A stretch of 64,000 nucleotides of DNA from the NCBI RefSeq assembly GCF_025574465.1, contig NZ_JAOBPP010000021.1, forward strand, positions 310,001 to 374,000, written 5' to 3'. The translations under genes were made by a program, and so were the position numbers. Every line of letters begins with the position of its first letter. Position 1 is the stretch's first letter. Shown one piece after another: positions 45,023 through 54,799 of this stretch. The notes under the pieces were generated by a model. That model searched no databases. It worked only from the letters and a program-made list of their open reading frames with translations, and was not told the DNA's origin. The stretch is from Kordiimonas aestuarii. Its GTDB lineage: Bacteria; Pseudomonadota; Alphaproteobacteria; Sphingomonadales; Kordiimonadaceae.

Positions 45023-45340
45023 CAATCCGTCCTTTCATTCACTTCTCTCGAGGCCGGGGCAGGGCTTGTCGCCCCATACTCAAAACCCATACTCAAAAAC
45101 ATCGGCCCCCTTGATGACATCCCGACGAAAAATCGCTCTGGATGTGGGTCATCGCGGGCAGTGGGGTATTCCCCACTCCTGTGAAAGTTGACCATTCATC
45201 TAGGAGAAGCGGCCCCTATATACCGCCAAGTGGCAAGCCTCGCAAGCCCGAAATACAGGATTTCCGCGCGGGTGCGGCCAAGCACCCCGGTTTCATGTGA
45301 AACACCCGAGTCGTTTTTGGGGTATGTGGCCGGTGTGGGC
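45023..45340 (-). other. Gene-free region upstream of rimP
   Basis: These 318 bases lie between trmB and rimP and should hold the rimP operon promoter and the trmB 3' end. One small hairpin, AGTGGGG-TATT-CCCCACT, is near 45160-45177. No T-run follows. I saw no RNA gene and no clear promoter. Confidence 0.35.
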
Positions 45341-46075
45341 TCAGTCGCGCGGCAACCGGCGGAAGCGAAAGTAGGTGGCATGACCTTCCAGCGCTTTCAC
45401 TTCATAGCGCGTCTCAGGCCAGTCGTCCGGCCGGTTCAGCCAGTCTTCCGGCCCTTCGGCCAGCCACTCAAAATCGTCACGCAGGCTCATCTGCACCATG
45501 GTCCATTCGCGGTAGACCGGGTGGTCGGTGCCAATCCTGAGTTCGGCGCCGTCTTTCATGATTCGCGCAAGGTCATCAAGGTTATGGCGGTTCACGAACC
45601 GCCGGCGCGCATGGCGCACCTTGGGCCATGGGTCGGGATGCAGCAGAAATACGCGGGAAACCGATGCGTCCGGCAGCTTCCAGATCACATGGCGCGCGTC
45701 ATCGCCGTAGATACGGATATTGCTGGTGTCAGTGTCCTCGATATGGTTGAGCAGGCCGACCACGCCATTGAGGTAGGGCTCGCACCCGATGATGCCGACA
45801 TCGCGGTGGTGCCCAGCCTGCCATGCCAGATGTTCACCCTTGCCAAAACCGATCTCAAGCCAGATCTCCCTGACCTTGCCGTCAAACAGTTGGCCGGGAT
45901 CGATCTGCGCCGCCGCACCTTCCGGGACCTCGACACTGATGGTCGGCAGGAAGTCATCCATCAGGGATTGCTGGCGGCCCGACAGCGGCTTGCCCTTGCG
46001 GCGGCCGAAAAAGCGCTGCTCGGGCAGATGAAAACCCTCGGGAACGCTGGCGGAAATGTCGGTATCTTTTGTCAT
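45341..46075 (-). CDS. trmB: tRNA (guanine-N7-)-methyltransferase
   Basis: The protein has 244 residues. The SAM site is WLEIGFGKGEHL. PEPYLNGVVGLL is read here as CEPYLNGVVGLL. The substrate loop is VFLLHPDPWPKVRHARRRFVNRHNLDDLARI, and the C-terminal half holds GTDHPVYREWTM. It forms m7G46 in the tRNA variable loop. ATG at 46075 (MTKDTD) follows AGGGGCCGCC; the longer frame to 46336 overlaps lnt. In many alphaproteobacteria metK and an XRE regulator sit between lnt and trmB; here they are absent. Confidence 0.94.
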   Translation of the reverse strand: MTKDTDISASVPEGFHLPEQRFFGRRKGKPLSGRQQSLMDDFLPTISVEVPEGAAAQIDPGQLFDGKVREIWLEIGFGKGEHLAWQAGHHRDVGIIGCEPYLNGVVGLLNHIEDTDTSNIRIYGDDARHVIWKLPDASVSRVFLLHPDPWPKVRHARRRFVNRHNLDDLARIMKDGAELRIGTDHPVYREWTMVQMSLRDDFEWLAEGPEDWLNRPDDWPETRYEVKALEGHATYFRFRRLPRD

Positions 46076-46187
46076 GGCGGCCCCTATAGCCGAACTGTGC
46101 GTCAAAGCAAAGTTTTTTGGCACAGATGTCGCGCAGATATCACACAGGCACCGCGCACATCCCGCACAGATACCGCCCAAAATTCGC

Positions 46188-47804
46188 TCACTTTCGCCAG
46201 ACAAAAACCAGTCGGCCGAACAGGATGAAGGCGCACAGGAGCGCCATGATTGCAGAGCGCTGACGGCTGGAAAGCGGCGCTGGCTCAATGGCTTGAGGCA
46301 GCGGGCTTTCCACCAGCCCCTGGCGGCCAAGGCCAAGGCTCTGCACCGTCCTGCCGTAAGGGTCCACCACCGCGCTCACACCGGTGCTGGCTGACCGCAC
46401 CAGCGGCAAGCCCTCTTCAATCGCGCGCATTCTGGCCTGTGCCAGATGCTGGTACGGCCCTTCGGTCATGCCAAACCAGGCATCATTGGTAATATTCAGG
46501 AGCCATTCCGGTCGGTCGGCTGGCGACGTCACCTGGCCTGGAAAGACGATTTCATAGCAAATCAGCGGCGAAAAGCTTGGAATTCCCGGCAGTTCAATGG
46601 TTTTCGGTCCAGCGCCACTTGTCCATGACTGCGCCCCGGTCAGCGGGTTGATGCCCCATTTGTTGAGTGTTTTCTCAAACGGGACATATTCGCCAAACGG
46701 CACCAGATGCGCCTTGTCATAACGCGCGTAAAGATCGGCCTGCGCATTGATGGCAAAAAGGCTGTTATAAAAATCAACCTCGCCATCCTTCACGGTGAAC
46801 CGCGGCGCGCCAACAAGCGCAAACGAACCATAGTCCAGCAATTTCGAGATACGCCAGCGGTGCAATGATCCCTCGCGGTCAAACTTTTCGGTCTGGACGG
46901 CTGTTTCCGGCCAGATCAGGAGCCGGACACCGCGCGCCCGGCCGTCTTCATCGCCGTCGCGCGACAATTGCATATGTGTCGAGAAATGATCCTCGATCAG
47001 GTGCGCGAGCCACTTTTCACTTTGCTTGACATTGGCCTGTACAAGCCGAAGCGATACGGCGAGATGAAATTTGGTCTGCGCCTCCGACAGGCGCATATAG
47101 CCAAAAGCCGCAACCGCAAGGAATACCACCACGCCAGCAACCGGCGCTACGAAGCGTCGCCACCCCATAGTCCCGTCAATCAGGTATACCATGGCGCCCG
47201 CCGCCACAAAGGTAAGGAAGCTGAGGCCATAGGCGCCAATATAATAGCTGACCTGCGCCACCGGCAGCCAATTTGCCCACGCCGTCCCCGCCAGGTTCCA
47301 GGGGAACCCGGTAAACCACGTGCCCCGTGCCATTTCAAACAGCACCCAGGTACTTGCGAACACAAGGACACGCAGGAAACCGCGCGCCCTCAACTGATGG
47401 GTCATCCAGAAAGCCAGGCCGATATAAACCGCGAGAATCGCAGCCAGCGCTGTCACGGCAAAGGGTGCGAGAATTGCCGGGATCGACTGCTGTTGGGTAA
47501 AGGAATGCCCAATCCAGTTCAGGCCCACGGCGAAAAAACCAAAGCCCGCCCACCAGCCAAAGCCGAATGCCTCGGCCCTGCCCCGTGCCTGCCCCAGCAT
47601 CAGAAGCATCATGGGCACGGCAACAAACAGCGCCGGGAAGAAGTTTACCGGCGCAAAAGCCCGCGAAAAGACAACGCCCACAAGGAAGGCAAGGGCAGGC
47701 AGGCCAAAACGCCCCTTGCTGTCGAGCCAGGCCATCAGGCCTATGAGTTGGCGCCCCGGCGCGGCCAAAACCGGCGCTTCCTGCGATATATTATTTTCCT
47801 GCAT
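46188..47804 (-). CDS. lnt: Apolipoprotein N-acyltransferase
   Basis: This 538-residue inner-membrane enzyme transfers the third acyl chain onto lipoproteins. About six N-terminal TM helices are followed by a periplasmic nitrilase-like domain. The catalytic Glu is in LLIWPETAV, the Lys region is in AHLVPFGEYVPFE and the Cys is in FSPLICYEIVFPG. A last TM helix (SAIMALLCAFILFGRLVFVW) ends the protein. Its start overlaps the corC end by 14 bases, indicating coupling. The window's lipoproteins (bases 2 and 18198) are substrates of this pathway. Confidence 0.95.
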   Translation of the reverse strand: MQENNISQEAPVLAAPGRQLIGLMAWLDSKGRFGLPALAFLVGVVFSRAFAPVNFFPALFVAVPMMLLMLGQARGRAEAFGFGWWAGFGFFAVGLNWIGHSFTQQQSIPAILAPFAVTALAAILAVYIGLAFWMTHQLRARGFLRVLVFASTWVLFEMARGTWFTGFPWNLAGTAWANWLPVAQVSYYIGAYGLSFLTFVAAGAMVYLIDGTMGWRRFVAPVAGVVVFLAVAAFGYMRLSEAQTKFHLAVSLRLVQANVKQSEKWLAHLIEDHFSTHMQLSRDGDEDGRARGVRLLIWPETAVQTEKFDREGSLHRWRISKLLDYGSFALVGAPRFTVKDGEVDFYNSLFAINAQADLYARYDKAHLVPFGEYVPFEKTLNKWGINPLTGAQSWTSGAGPKTIELPGIPSFSPLICYEIVFPGQVTSPADRPEWLLNITNDAWFGMTEGPYQHLAQARMRAIEEGLPLVRSASTGVSAVVDPYGRTVQSLGLGRQGLVESPLPQAIEPAPLSSRQRSAIMALLCAFILFGRLVFVWRK

Positions 47805-48708
47805 TCTCGACCGCTGTCTCTTCCATCACAGCCGGTTCTCCGCCCGGCGCATGAATTCTGACCTTATAGATGCGGCGCGGGTCGGCGTCCACCACCTCGA
47901 ACCGGTACCCGCTTTCATGGCTGACCACTTCGCCAATCTCCGGCACGCAGCCAGCAAGAGTGAAAACCAGGCCGCCAAGCGTGTCGACATCTTCCTCGTC
48001 TTCCTCGGGCAGCAGGTCGATACCGAGCTCTTCCTCAAGCTCTTCAATCTCGATACGGGCATCGGCGTCATAACCGCCGTCATCCAGCGCGGTGATATAA
48101 GGGTCTTCGATCTCGTCGTGCTCGTCCTCGATTTCACCAACAATTTCTTCGACAATGTCTTCTACCGTGACAAGGCCGTCCGTGCCGCCATATTCGTCCA
48201 CCACGACAGCCATATGAGTGCGCGCCACCTTCATTTTGGCTAGAAGGTCGATCACCTTCATCGACGGTGGCACAAAAAGCACTGGCCGCTGGATGCTCTC
48301 CATCCTGAAAATCGCCGGATCAACGCCGTCTGCCACCACCTTGAGGGCATCCTTGACATGCACCATGCCAATCACGTCATCCAGTGTTTCCCGAAAGACC
48401 GGCATGCGCGAGTGGGAACCATCGGCAAAAACACGCACGAGGTCATTGTATGAAATATCGTGAGCGACCGAAACGATGTCCGCCCGCGGGACCATGACAT
48501 CGTCCACCCGAAGCGCGGCATATTCAAGCACGTTGAAAAGCATTTCGCGCTCTTCCTGCCCCAGTGAAGGACCACGCGTTTCCTCTTCATGCTCGACCAG
48601 CGCTTCCTCAAGGCTTTCACGCAAGGTTGTTTCGCTCGGGCGGATGCCCAGCATGTCCTTGAGTGAGCGCATGAAGCCACCCTGGTTCTTCACGCCTTCG
48701 TCAGTCAT
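47791..48708 (-). CDS. corC: CorC/HlyC-type CBS-domain protein
   Basis: It is a 305-residue cytosolic protein without the DUF21 membrane part. Two CBS domains ([34 protein letters not shown] and [41 protein letters not shown]) are followed by the CorC_HlyC transporter-associated domain ([42 protein letters not shown]). The acidic insert [11 protein letters not shown] is typical. It is tied to magnesium/cobalt efflux or envelope functions. It overlaps ybeY by 8 bases and lnt by 14. Confidence 0.93.
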   Translation of the reverse strand: MTDEGVKNQGGFMRSLKDMLGIRPSETTLRESLEEALVEHEEETRGPSLGQEEREMLFNVLEYAALRVDDVMVPRADIVSVAHDISYNDLVRVFADGSHSRMPVFRETLDDVIGMVHVKDALKVVADGVDPAIFRMESIQRPVLFVPPSMKVIDLLAKMKVARTHMAVVVDEYGGTDGLVTVEDIVEEIVGEIEDEHDEIEDPYITALDDGGYDADARIEIEELEEELGIDLLPEEDEEDVDTLGGLVFTLAGCVPEIGEVVSHESGYRFEVVDADPRRIYKVRIHAPGGEPAVMEETAVENAGK

Positions 48709-49285
48709 CGTCTTCGTCCATGTTCATCGGTGTCCGGTAAGGGTCTGGGATACCCATGCCAGCCAATATTTCGCGCTCCAGCGCTTCCATTTCTTCTGCT
48801 TCCGTATCTTCGATATGGTCGTAGCCCATCAAATGTAAAACCCCATGCACACATAAATGGGCCAAATGATGGTCTGCCGGTTTGTTTTGCGCCTGTGCTT
48901 CCTCACGTACAACGGGCACACAAATGACCATGTCACCCAGCATGGCGGGCGGGCCGCCTGCCAGCGCAAATCGAAAAGCGTCGTCCAGTTCATCAGGCTC
49001 AAGCGCGGGAAATGACAGCACGTTGGTCGGCTTGTCCTTGTCGCGGTAATCGCAGTTGAGCGCCTGGCTTTCAGCCGCGCCCGTGATGATCACAGACATG
49101 TCCATTGGCGCCGCCACCTTGGGGGCGGACGCCCGAAGTGCGTGGATAACCGCCATGCTGACAGTTTGAAACACAGCGGCCTCTTCACCGAGGCCGTCGT
49201 CACGCTGGTCAAAATCTAGGGTGAGACCGGGAAGCTCAGGGCCAGTTTCCCGGTCGATGCTACTTGGTGAAGGATCGTCGTTCAT
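48701..49285 (-). CDS. ybeY: Endoribonuclease YbeY
   Basis: It has 194 residues. The zinc site is H147-x3-H151-x5-H157 in [24 protein letters not shown] and LGDMVICVP are further family blocks. YbeY matures 16S rRNA 3' ends and takes part in ribosome quality control. N- and C-terminal acidic extensions are a little longer than in E. coli. Nine bases separate it from phoH. Confidence 0.95.
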   Translation of the reverse strand: MNDDPSPSSIDRETGPELPGLTLDFDQRDDGLGEEAAVFQTVSMAVIHALRASAPKVAAPMDMSVIITGAAESQALNCDYRDKDKPTNVLSFPALEPDELDDAFRFALAGGPPAMLGDMVICVPVVREEAQAQNKPADHHLAHLCVHGVLHLMGYDHIEDTEAEEMEALEREILAGMGIPDPYRTPMNMDEDDD

Positions 49286-49294
49286 GTCACTCTC

Positions 49295-50389
49295 TTAGCG
49301 GCCGTCTTCATCGCCATATGCTTCAACAATACGGCCCACAAGTGGGTGGCGAACCACATCACGCTGGGTAAATTTTGTCACTGCGATACCCTCAACCCCG
49401 CGCAGAATATCAAGGGCGTTCCGCAACCCCGAGCGGGTGCCGCGCGGCAGGTCGACCTGGGTAATATCACCGCAAATCGCCATCCGCGAGTTTTCACCAA
49501 AACGGGTGAGGAACATTTTCATCTGCATGGGCGTGGTATTTTGCGCTTCGTCCAGAATAACAAAGGAGTTCGCGAGCGTGCGTCCCCGCATATAAGCGAG
49601 CGGCGCAATCTCGATCTGCCCGCTGGCAATGCGTTTTTCGACCTGTTCGGCGGGCATCATGTCATAAAGAGCATCGTAAAGGGGTCGCAAGTATGGGTCG
49701 ACCTTGTCGCGCAGGTCGCCGGGCAGGAAACCAAGGTTTTCCCCTGCCTCCACGGCGGGCCGGGAGAGGACAATGCGGTCAATCTCGCCCGCCAGCATGC
49801 GTGCCACAGCCATGGCAACGGCCAGATAGGTTTTACCGGTACCCGCAGGGCCAACACCAAAGACCATCTCGTGGCTCAGGAGATTCGCGATATAATCCGC
49901 CTGGCCCGGAGAGCGCGGCGCCACGACCCGGTTGCGGGTAGTGATTTTAAGCCTGTCGTTGTCGCCGCCGGCGCTGCCGCCCGGGCGCGTGGTAATGCTT
50001 TCGTTTCTGGGGCCTGTCACGCCTTCCGCCATCCTTACGGCGCCGTCCACTTCACCGATATCAACCGGCTGACCGGAAGCCGCGATGCGGTAAAGGTCTT
50101 CAAGAATTTTTTTGGCAAGGGTTGTGCGCTCCTGCGCGCCTTCAATCGCTACACGGTTGCCACGGTTGATGATCACGACACCCAGGCGCTGTTCTATACG
50201 CGCAAGGTTCTTATCGTGCTGGCCATATACCATGGCGGCTGTTCGGTTGTCGTCGAATTCAACCACCCTTCTTGCGGGTTGGCTGGTCTGGGATGAGTTG
50301 CCCGAAGCTTTGGGCGCGTGGCTGGCCTTGGCATACATATCGTGCAGTTTGCGGCTCCTTTTCGCCGGCCCTTCAGAGCGCGAATGCAC
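49295..50389 (-). CDS. phoH: PhoH-family ATPase
   Basis: It has 364 residues. A KH-like N-terminal part (residues ~55-105) precedes the P-loop GVGPAGTGKT (178-187). The SRPAVEAGENLGFLPGDLRDKVDPYLRPLYDAL block and Walker B VILDEAQN (277-284) are conserved. The tail includes GDITQVDLPRGTRSGL. PhoH-like proteins work with YbeY on RNA; the adjacent gene pair supports that. Standard alphaproteobacterial order miaB-phoH-ybeY-corC-lnt. Confidence 0.95.
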   Translation of the reverse strand: MHSRSEGPAKRSRKLHDMYAKASHAPKASGNSSQTSQPARRVVEFDDNRTAAMVYGQHDKNLARIEQRLGVVIINRGNRVAIEGAQERTTLAKKILEDLYRIAASGQPVDIGEVDGAVRMAEGVTGPRNESITTRPGGSAGGDNDRLKITTRNRVVAPRSPGQADYIANLLSHEMVFGVGPAGTGKTYLAVAMAVARMLAGEIDRIVLSRPAVEAGENLGFLPGDLRDKVDPYLRPLYDALYDMMPAEQVEKRIASGQIEIAPLAYMRGRTLANSFVILDEAQNTTPMQMKMFLTRFGENSRMAICGDITQVDLPRGTRSGLRNALDILRGVEGIAVTKFTQRDVVRHPLVGRIVEAYGDEDGR

Positions 50390-50391
50390 CC

Positions 50392-51798
50392 CTAATTCAG
50401 GGCCCTGACAAGTTCCCCTTTGAGACTGTGTGGCCCGGCCTCAACAATCCGTACCCGGACCAGTTTGCCCATATAGTCAGTGTATGGTTTATCACCCGCC
50501 GCGTCCAGCGCATTGTCAGCATTTGCGACATTGACATGCACGGATTGCAGATAAGGACTGCGGCCAAGAAGCTGGCCCTCGCGCTTGCCTTCGCGCTCGA
50601 GCAGCACGTCCATCTCTTTACCAAGCGACGCTTCGTTAAATTCAAGCTGATGTTCGTTCAACAGCGCCTGCAGTCGCGCGAGGCGGTCTGACTTCACATC
50701 TTCGGGCACCTGCTCTTCGCTGACCGAAGCCGGCGTGCCGGGACGCGGACTATATTTGAAGCTGTAGGCTTGCGCATATTTTACCCTGCGCACAAGATCG
50801 AGCGTGTCTTCAAAATCCTGATCGGTTTCGCCGGGGAAGCCAACGATAAAATCGGAAGAGAGCGCAAGGTCAGGGCGTGATTCGCGCAGGCGCTCGATCA
50901 CACGGAAATATTCTTCCCGGGTGTGCTTGCGGTTCATCGCATCCAGAATACGGTCCGAGCCACTTTGCACCGGCAGGTGCAGGTACGGCATGCAGGACGC
51001 GATATTGCGGTGCGCGTCAATCAGCTCCTGATCCATATCACGCGGGTGCGACGTGGTGTAACGGATGCGCCCAAGCCCGTCGATTTTATCCAATTCAGCA
51101 ATCAGCCCGCCAAGGGTTGCGGTACCGCCCTTGCCGTCATCACCGTGGAACGCGTTAACGTTTTGGCCGAGAAGCGTGATTTCGACGACACCCCGTGCCA
51201 CCAAGCGTCTGGCCTCATCCACGATATCCGCCACCGGGCGGCTATATTCCGCGCCACGGGTATAAGGCACCACACAAAAGGTACAGAATTTGTCACAGCC
51301 TTCCTGAATGGTCAGGAAAGCGGCGGCACCTTCAAAGGCACTCTCATCCGTCGGCAGATAGTCAAACTTGGTATCAACCGGGAATTCGGTATCCAGCACA
51401 CGGGCCGACATGCGGCCACCGGTGCGCTGCTCTTCAGCCGATTTCAGCATGTCCGGCAGGCGGTGGTAGGTCTGGGGACCGAGCACCATGTCAATCGCTG
51501 GAGCGCGTTTCATCATCTCCGGCCCTTCGGCCTGTGCGACACAGCCCGCCACCGCGATATACATGTTTTTACCGTCGGCTGCCTTGGCGTCCTTCTCGGC
51601 GCGCAGGCGACCAATTTCGGAATAAACCTTCTCGGCCGCTTTTTCACGAATGTGGCAGGTATTGAGGATCACAAGGTCGGCGTCTTCCGCGCTTTCGGTC
51701 GACGAGTAGCCATGAGGTTTCAAAACGTCAGCCATCCGCTTGCTGTCATACACATTCATCTGACAGCCATAGGTTTTGATGAAGACTTTTTTACTCAC
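50392..51798 (-). CDS. miaB: tRNA-2-methylthio-N6-dimethylallyladenosine synthase
   Basis: It has 468 residues from a GTG start at 51798 behind AGGAGC. The longer frame to 51849 adds 17 low-quality residues. Auxiliary-cluster Cys are C12 (YGCQMN), C48 (NTCHIR) and C86 (GCVAQ). The radical-SAM cluster is C168-x3-C172-x2-C175 (CDKFCTFC). A TRAM domain ends the protein ([15 protein letters not shown]...[20 protein letters not shown]). It methylthiolates i6A37. Two bases separate its stop from phoH's start. Confidence 0.96.
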   Translation of the reverse strand: MSKKVFIKTYGCQMNVYDSKRMADVLKPHGYSSTESAEDADLVILNTCHIREKAAEKVYSEIGRLRAEKDAKAADGKNMYIAVAGCVAQAEGPEMMKRAPAIDMVLGPQTYHRLPDMLKSAEEQRTGGRMSARVLDTEFPVDTKFDYLPTDESAFEGAAAFLTIQEGCDKFCTFCVVPYTRGAEYSRPVADIVDEARRLVARGVVEITLLGQNVNAFHGDDGKGGTATLGGLIAELDKIDGLGRIRYTTSHPRDMDQELIDAHRNIASCMPYLHLPVQSGSDRILDAMNRKHTREEYFRVIERLRESRPDLALSSDFIVGFPGETDQDFEDTLDLVRRVKYAQAYSFKYSPRPGTPASVSEEQVPEDVKSDRLARLQALLNEHQLEFNEASLGKEMDVLLEREGKREGQLLGRSPYLQSVHVNVANADNALDAAGDKPYTDYMGKLVRVRIVEAGPHSLKGELVRALN

Positions 51799-51953
51799 CG
51801 CACTGCTCCTGTCCCGCGGCCTCGCGGGTTCACTCTTTTGGCCATACATGATGTTACATATAGCCCATGTCTCAAAAAGGTGCCGGAGACTAGCATCAAA
51901 GCCCCAAGAGTCAAGAAAACAGCGGCGTCCGGGCGCACGACGGAAAGCAGGGA

Positions 51954-52865
51954 TTAAATTGTCCCAAGACTCTGGTCAAAAGGGGTCTCACCTTCCGGCG
52001 CCGATAGCGCGTGGGTCTGCGGGCCCATTTTCAGCTCGGCACGATGCGCCCGTTCAAGTCCGCGACGCACTTCCCGCTCGCAATAGCTTGCAAGCGCCTT
52101 CCTCGACCCGGCTTCCGCCAATGTCACCGGGGCATGAAATTCAATAACGGCCTCAAGTCGCGCGCGCCCCATCAACTGGCGCAGGTGACCAAACAGCTCA
52201 ACATCACCCAGCCAGGCAACAACCGGCTTTTGGGAACGGATGAGCGGCATACCGTTCACGCCGGTGTAGGCGAGTGTGACCGGCTGGATCAGCAGGTGGT
52301 GGTCGCTGGCTTCGTCCGCCCGCTCGGCAACCGAAAAAAGTGCGGATTTAAACTGCGACACACGCATACCATCGGTCGACGTACCCTCAGGGAAGAGGAT
52401 CAGGCTATGGCCCTCGCGCACCCTTTCACTCAGGGCGTCGCGTTGGCGGGCGCTTTCGCTGCGACGTTCGCGGTTGACGAAGATGGTTTTATGCAGTTTG
52501 CACAGGGACCCAAGGAGCCCCCAGCCAGCCACTTCCGACTTCGCAATAAAACTGGCGTTTTCAAGATGGCCGCCAAGCACAACGATATCGAGCCACGAAA
52601 TGTGGTTGCAGGCGTAAAGCACCGGGCCTTTATGGTCGCGCGGTGCGCCCACAATTTGTATTTCGATGCCAAGGATACGGCACATCGTCCGGTGCCACAG
52701 GCCAGCAAGAGGCCACCAGGCCTTTGGCACGAACCGCACAAGGAAATACTGGACAGGCAGGATAAAAATGGAGGCAACGACCACAAGCGAGGTTCGGGCA
52801 ATGCCCAGGATTGTCCACCCTTCACCACTAAGGTTAGACCTCAGTCCGCCGTATTCCTCCGCCAT
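51954..52865 (-). CDS. 1-acyl-glycerol-3-phosphate acyltransferase family protein
   Basis: It has 303 residues. A hydrophobic N-terminus ([19 protein letters not shown]) anchors it. The catalytic HX4D is H88-ISWL-D93, and the substrate motif is FPEGTSTDG with E160. These are PlsC-family blocks, so it acylates lysophosphatidate or a related lysolipid at the inner membrane. A basic/acidic tail past residue 240 is less conserved. Downstream of fur on the same strand. Whether it is the main PlsC or a paralog (for example for ornithine lipids) cannot be judged. Confidence 0.88.
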   Translation of the reverse strand: MAEEYGGLRSNLSGEGWTILGIARTSLVVVASIFILPVQYFLVRFVPKAWWPLAGLWHRTMCRILGIEIQIVGAPRDHKGPVLYACNHISWLDIVVLGGHLENASFIAKSEVAGWGLLGSLCKLHKTIFVNRERRSESARQRDALSERVREGHSLILFPEGTSTDGMRVSQFKSALFSVAERADEASDHHLLIQPVTLAYTGVNGMPLIRSQKPVVAWLGDVELFGHLRQLMGRARLEAVIEFHAPVTLAEAGSRKALASYCEREVRRGLERAHRAELKMGPQTHALSAPEGETPFDQSLGTI

Positions 52866-52907
52866 GCATTTTGCTCCGCATTGTCACACCGCTGAGGGCG
52901 CGGCGCG

Positions 52908-53333
52908 TTATTCTGCTTTTTTTATCGGCACGCCATACAGCTCCATCCGGTGGTCAACCAGCTTGTAACCAAGCTTGCGTGCTATCTCTTCTTGCAACTT
53001 TTCTATTTCATCATTGTGAAACTCGAGCACTTCACCCGATTCCACATTAATCAGATGGTCATGATGTTCGTCAGACACCGGTTCATAGCGCGAACGACCA
53101 TCCCTGAAGTCATGACGTTCAAGAATGCCAGCTTCTTCAAAAAGGCGCACGGTACGATAAACAGTCGCGATACTGATGCCGGAGTCGATCGCCGTTGAAC
53201 GACGATATACTTCTTCAACGTCAGGATGGTCGTCAGCCTCAGACAAAACCTTGGCGATAATCCGCCGCTGGTCGGTCATGCGCATGCCTTTTTCCAAACA
53301 AAGGTCTTCAATATTAGGATGATCCATATTCAT
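52908..53333 (-). CDS. fur: Fur-family metal-responsive regulator
   Basis: It has 141 residues. The winged helix (RMTDQRRIIAKVLSEADDHPDVEEVYRRSTAIDSGISIATVYRTVRLFEEAGIL) precedes the metal-binding HDFRDGRSRYEP and EHHDHLI segments. The C-terminal dimer domain lacks the CxxC pairs of zinc-structured Fur. Many alphaproteobacterial Fur/Mur proteins also lack them and respond to Mn or Fe, so Mur function is possible. GATCC-rich sequence precedes the start. mucR lies upstream, on the same strand. Confidence 0.92.
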   Translation of the reverse strand: MNMDHPNIEDLCLEKGMRMTDQRRIIAKVLSEADDHPDVEEVYRRSTAIDSGISIATVYRTVRLFEEAGILERHDFRDGRSRYEPVSDEHHDHLINVESGEVLEFHNDEIEKLQEEIARKLGYKLVDHRMELYGVPIKKAE

Positions 53334-53466
53334 GACCCTCGGGCACTCCTCGTCTCTCTAAATTGGGAATATGTTGGGAAGATGGCACAGCGAATAGCCA
53401 AGCGCAAGGCACAGCTGCCCTTAATGAGGGCACCGTGCCGGTGCATTATCTGCGGGGTAAGTGGAA

Positions 53467-53877
53467 TCAGCGCTTTTTACCGCGCCCCAGACCAATCTTC
53501 TTTGCCAGATCACGCCGTTGCTTGGCATAATTCGGCGCCACCATCGGATAGTCGGCAGGCAAATTCCAGCGCGCGCGATAGTCGTCCGGCGACATGTCAT
53601 AGCGTGTCTTCAAATGACGTTTCAGCATCTTGAGTTTTTTACCATCCTCAAGGCAGATCAGATAATCCGGTGTAATGGACTTTTTGATCGGGACAACGGG
53701 CTCCGGTGCTTGTTCAGCAATCGTTCCCTTGTTACCCAAATCGCGAAGTGTGGTGAAAATCTGCCCAATCAGGTTTGGTAGTTCATCAACTGCAACGGAG
53801 TTGTTTGATACGTGTGACGCGACTATTTCGACAGTCAACGCCAGCAACTCCTCTTTTAATACTTTGTCTTGCTCCAT
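53467..53877 (-). CDS. MucR/Ros-family zinc-finger transcriptional regulator
   Basis: It has 136 residues. The Ros/MucR finger region is YLICLEDGKKLKMLKRHLKTRYDMSPDDYRARWNLPADYPMVAPNYAKQR, nearly canonical, with one metal Cys and the His/Asp pattern of this family. The N-terminal part drives higher-order oligomers. MucR proteins are H-NS-like silencers and global regulators in alphaproteobacteria. The low-G+C RHS scar would be a natural target, by inference. Basic C-terminus GLGRGKKR. Confidence 0.93.
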   Translation of the reverse strand: MEQDKVLKEELLALTVEIVASHVSNNSVAVDELPNLIGQIFTTLRDLGNKGTIAEQAPEPVVPIKKSITPDYLICLEDGKKLKMLKRHLKTRYDMSPDDYRARWNLPADYPMVAPNYAKQRRDLAKKIGLGRGKKR

Positions 53878-53985
53878 ATCCCTCAGTCCGGCTTACCAGG
53901 TTTAACTGGAACTGGTTCATGTTGCGCTTCTCCGCAGCACCCACCTACATTATACAAAGCGCTCCACATCAAAAGGATGACAGGC

Positions 53986-54285
53986 ATGCCAAAGTCGGAT
54001 CTCTCACAACCCCTGGACCTTCGCGGCGCCTTCTGCCCGATGGCCTTTGTAAAAACAAAAATCCATCTGGACAGCCTTTCAAGCGGAGACACAACCTCCA
54101 TCATTTATGAGGATATTCCCTCAAATGAACCACTTGTGCGGTCGATCCAATCCCTTGGACACAAGATCATTTCAAAAACTGCGTTTGAGCCAACCTCGCC
54201 AGCCCCCCCAGCCGGAATAAAAACTGAATCACAGACAAATAGCTATGTACAGTTAACCTTACTCAAAATTGAAGTAAATAGATAA
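53986..54285 (+). CDS. TusA-family sulfur carrier-like protein
   Basis: It has 99 residues from ATG 53986 behind AAGGA. The longer frame to 53869 is inside the mucR gene's start region and is rejected. LDLRGAFCPMAFVKTKIHLD is the TusA core with the persulfide Cys. The canonical CPxP is CPMA, as in the subgroup CP-L/M-x-F/W-V-x-TK. The C-terminal half carries an extra Pro/Ser segment before a last strand (SYVQLTLLKIEV). It may move sulfur or modulate redox. It is divergent from mucR and convergent with rimI. Confidence 0.8.
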   Translation: MPKSDLSQPLDLRGAFCPMAFVKTKIHLDSLSSGDTTSIIYEDIPSNEPLVRSIQSLGHKIISKTAFEPTSPAPPAGIKTESQTNSYVQLTLLKIEVNR

Positions 54286-54298
54286 CACCTGTTTTTAT

Positions 54299-54796
54299 TT
54301 ATTTTTCTTTAGCATGCGAAGGGTTGTTTAAAATCAAACACAAACATAGTGCATCAACAAGTTTGCCACTTTGAGTTTGATAATATCGTGGTCTTTTACC
54401 AGTTATCTCAAAGCCGATACCTTTATATAGTTTAATTGCCCGCTCATTATCCTCCCGGACCTCAAGGAAAACTCTTGCAACATTCATGGCGCCAAGCCTG
54501 TCCCTCATGTCTGTAATCAATTTTAGCGCGATTCTTTTTCCTTGCTGGTTGGGTAAAACAGCAATTGTGATCAATTCCGCCTCATCTGCCGCTGACCGAT
54601 ACAACAAAAACCCGGCCATTTCCTCTTGCACCACAGCAAGTAGAACCCCGGCGCCCGGCATTTCAACCAAAGAGAGAAATTCATCGGCCCGCCACGCCCG
54701 GTCACCCTGCTGCGCAAAGGCCTGGGCATGAATAGTCGCCAGAAGGTCCAGAACGCTGTCGTCAGGCACGTCGGTCATCTTCATTATGGTCAACAT
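54299..54796 (-). CDS. rimI: Ribosomal-protein-alanine N-acetyltransferase-like GNAT
   Basis: It is a 165-residue GNAT with AELITIAVLPNQQGKRIALKLITDMRDRLGAMNVARVFLEVREDNERAIKLYKGIGFEITGKRPRYY, the RimI pattern including the acetyl-CoA loop. It directly follows tsaB with 3 bases between, the usual pairing. RimI acetylates the N-terminal Ala of S18. A second possible start (MKMTDV) lies four codons in. Confidence 0.9.
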   Translation of the reverse strand: MLTIMKMTDVPDDSVLDLLATIHAQAFAQQGDRAWRADEFLSLVEMPGAGVLLAVVQEEMAGFLLYRSAADEAELITIAVLPNQQGKRIALKLITDMRDRLGAMNVARVFLEVREDNERAIKLYKGIGFEITGKRPRYYQTQSGKLVDALCLCLILNNPSHAKEK

Positions 54797-54799
54797 GGG

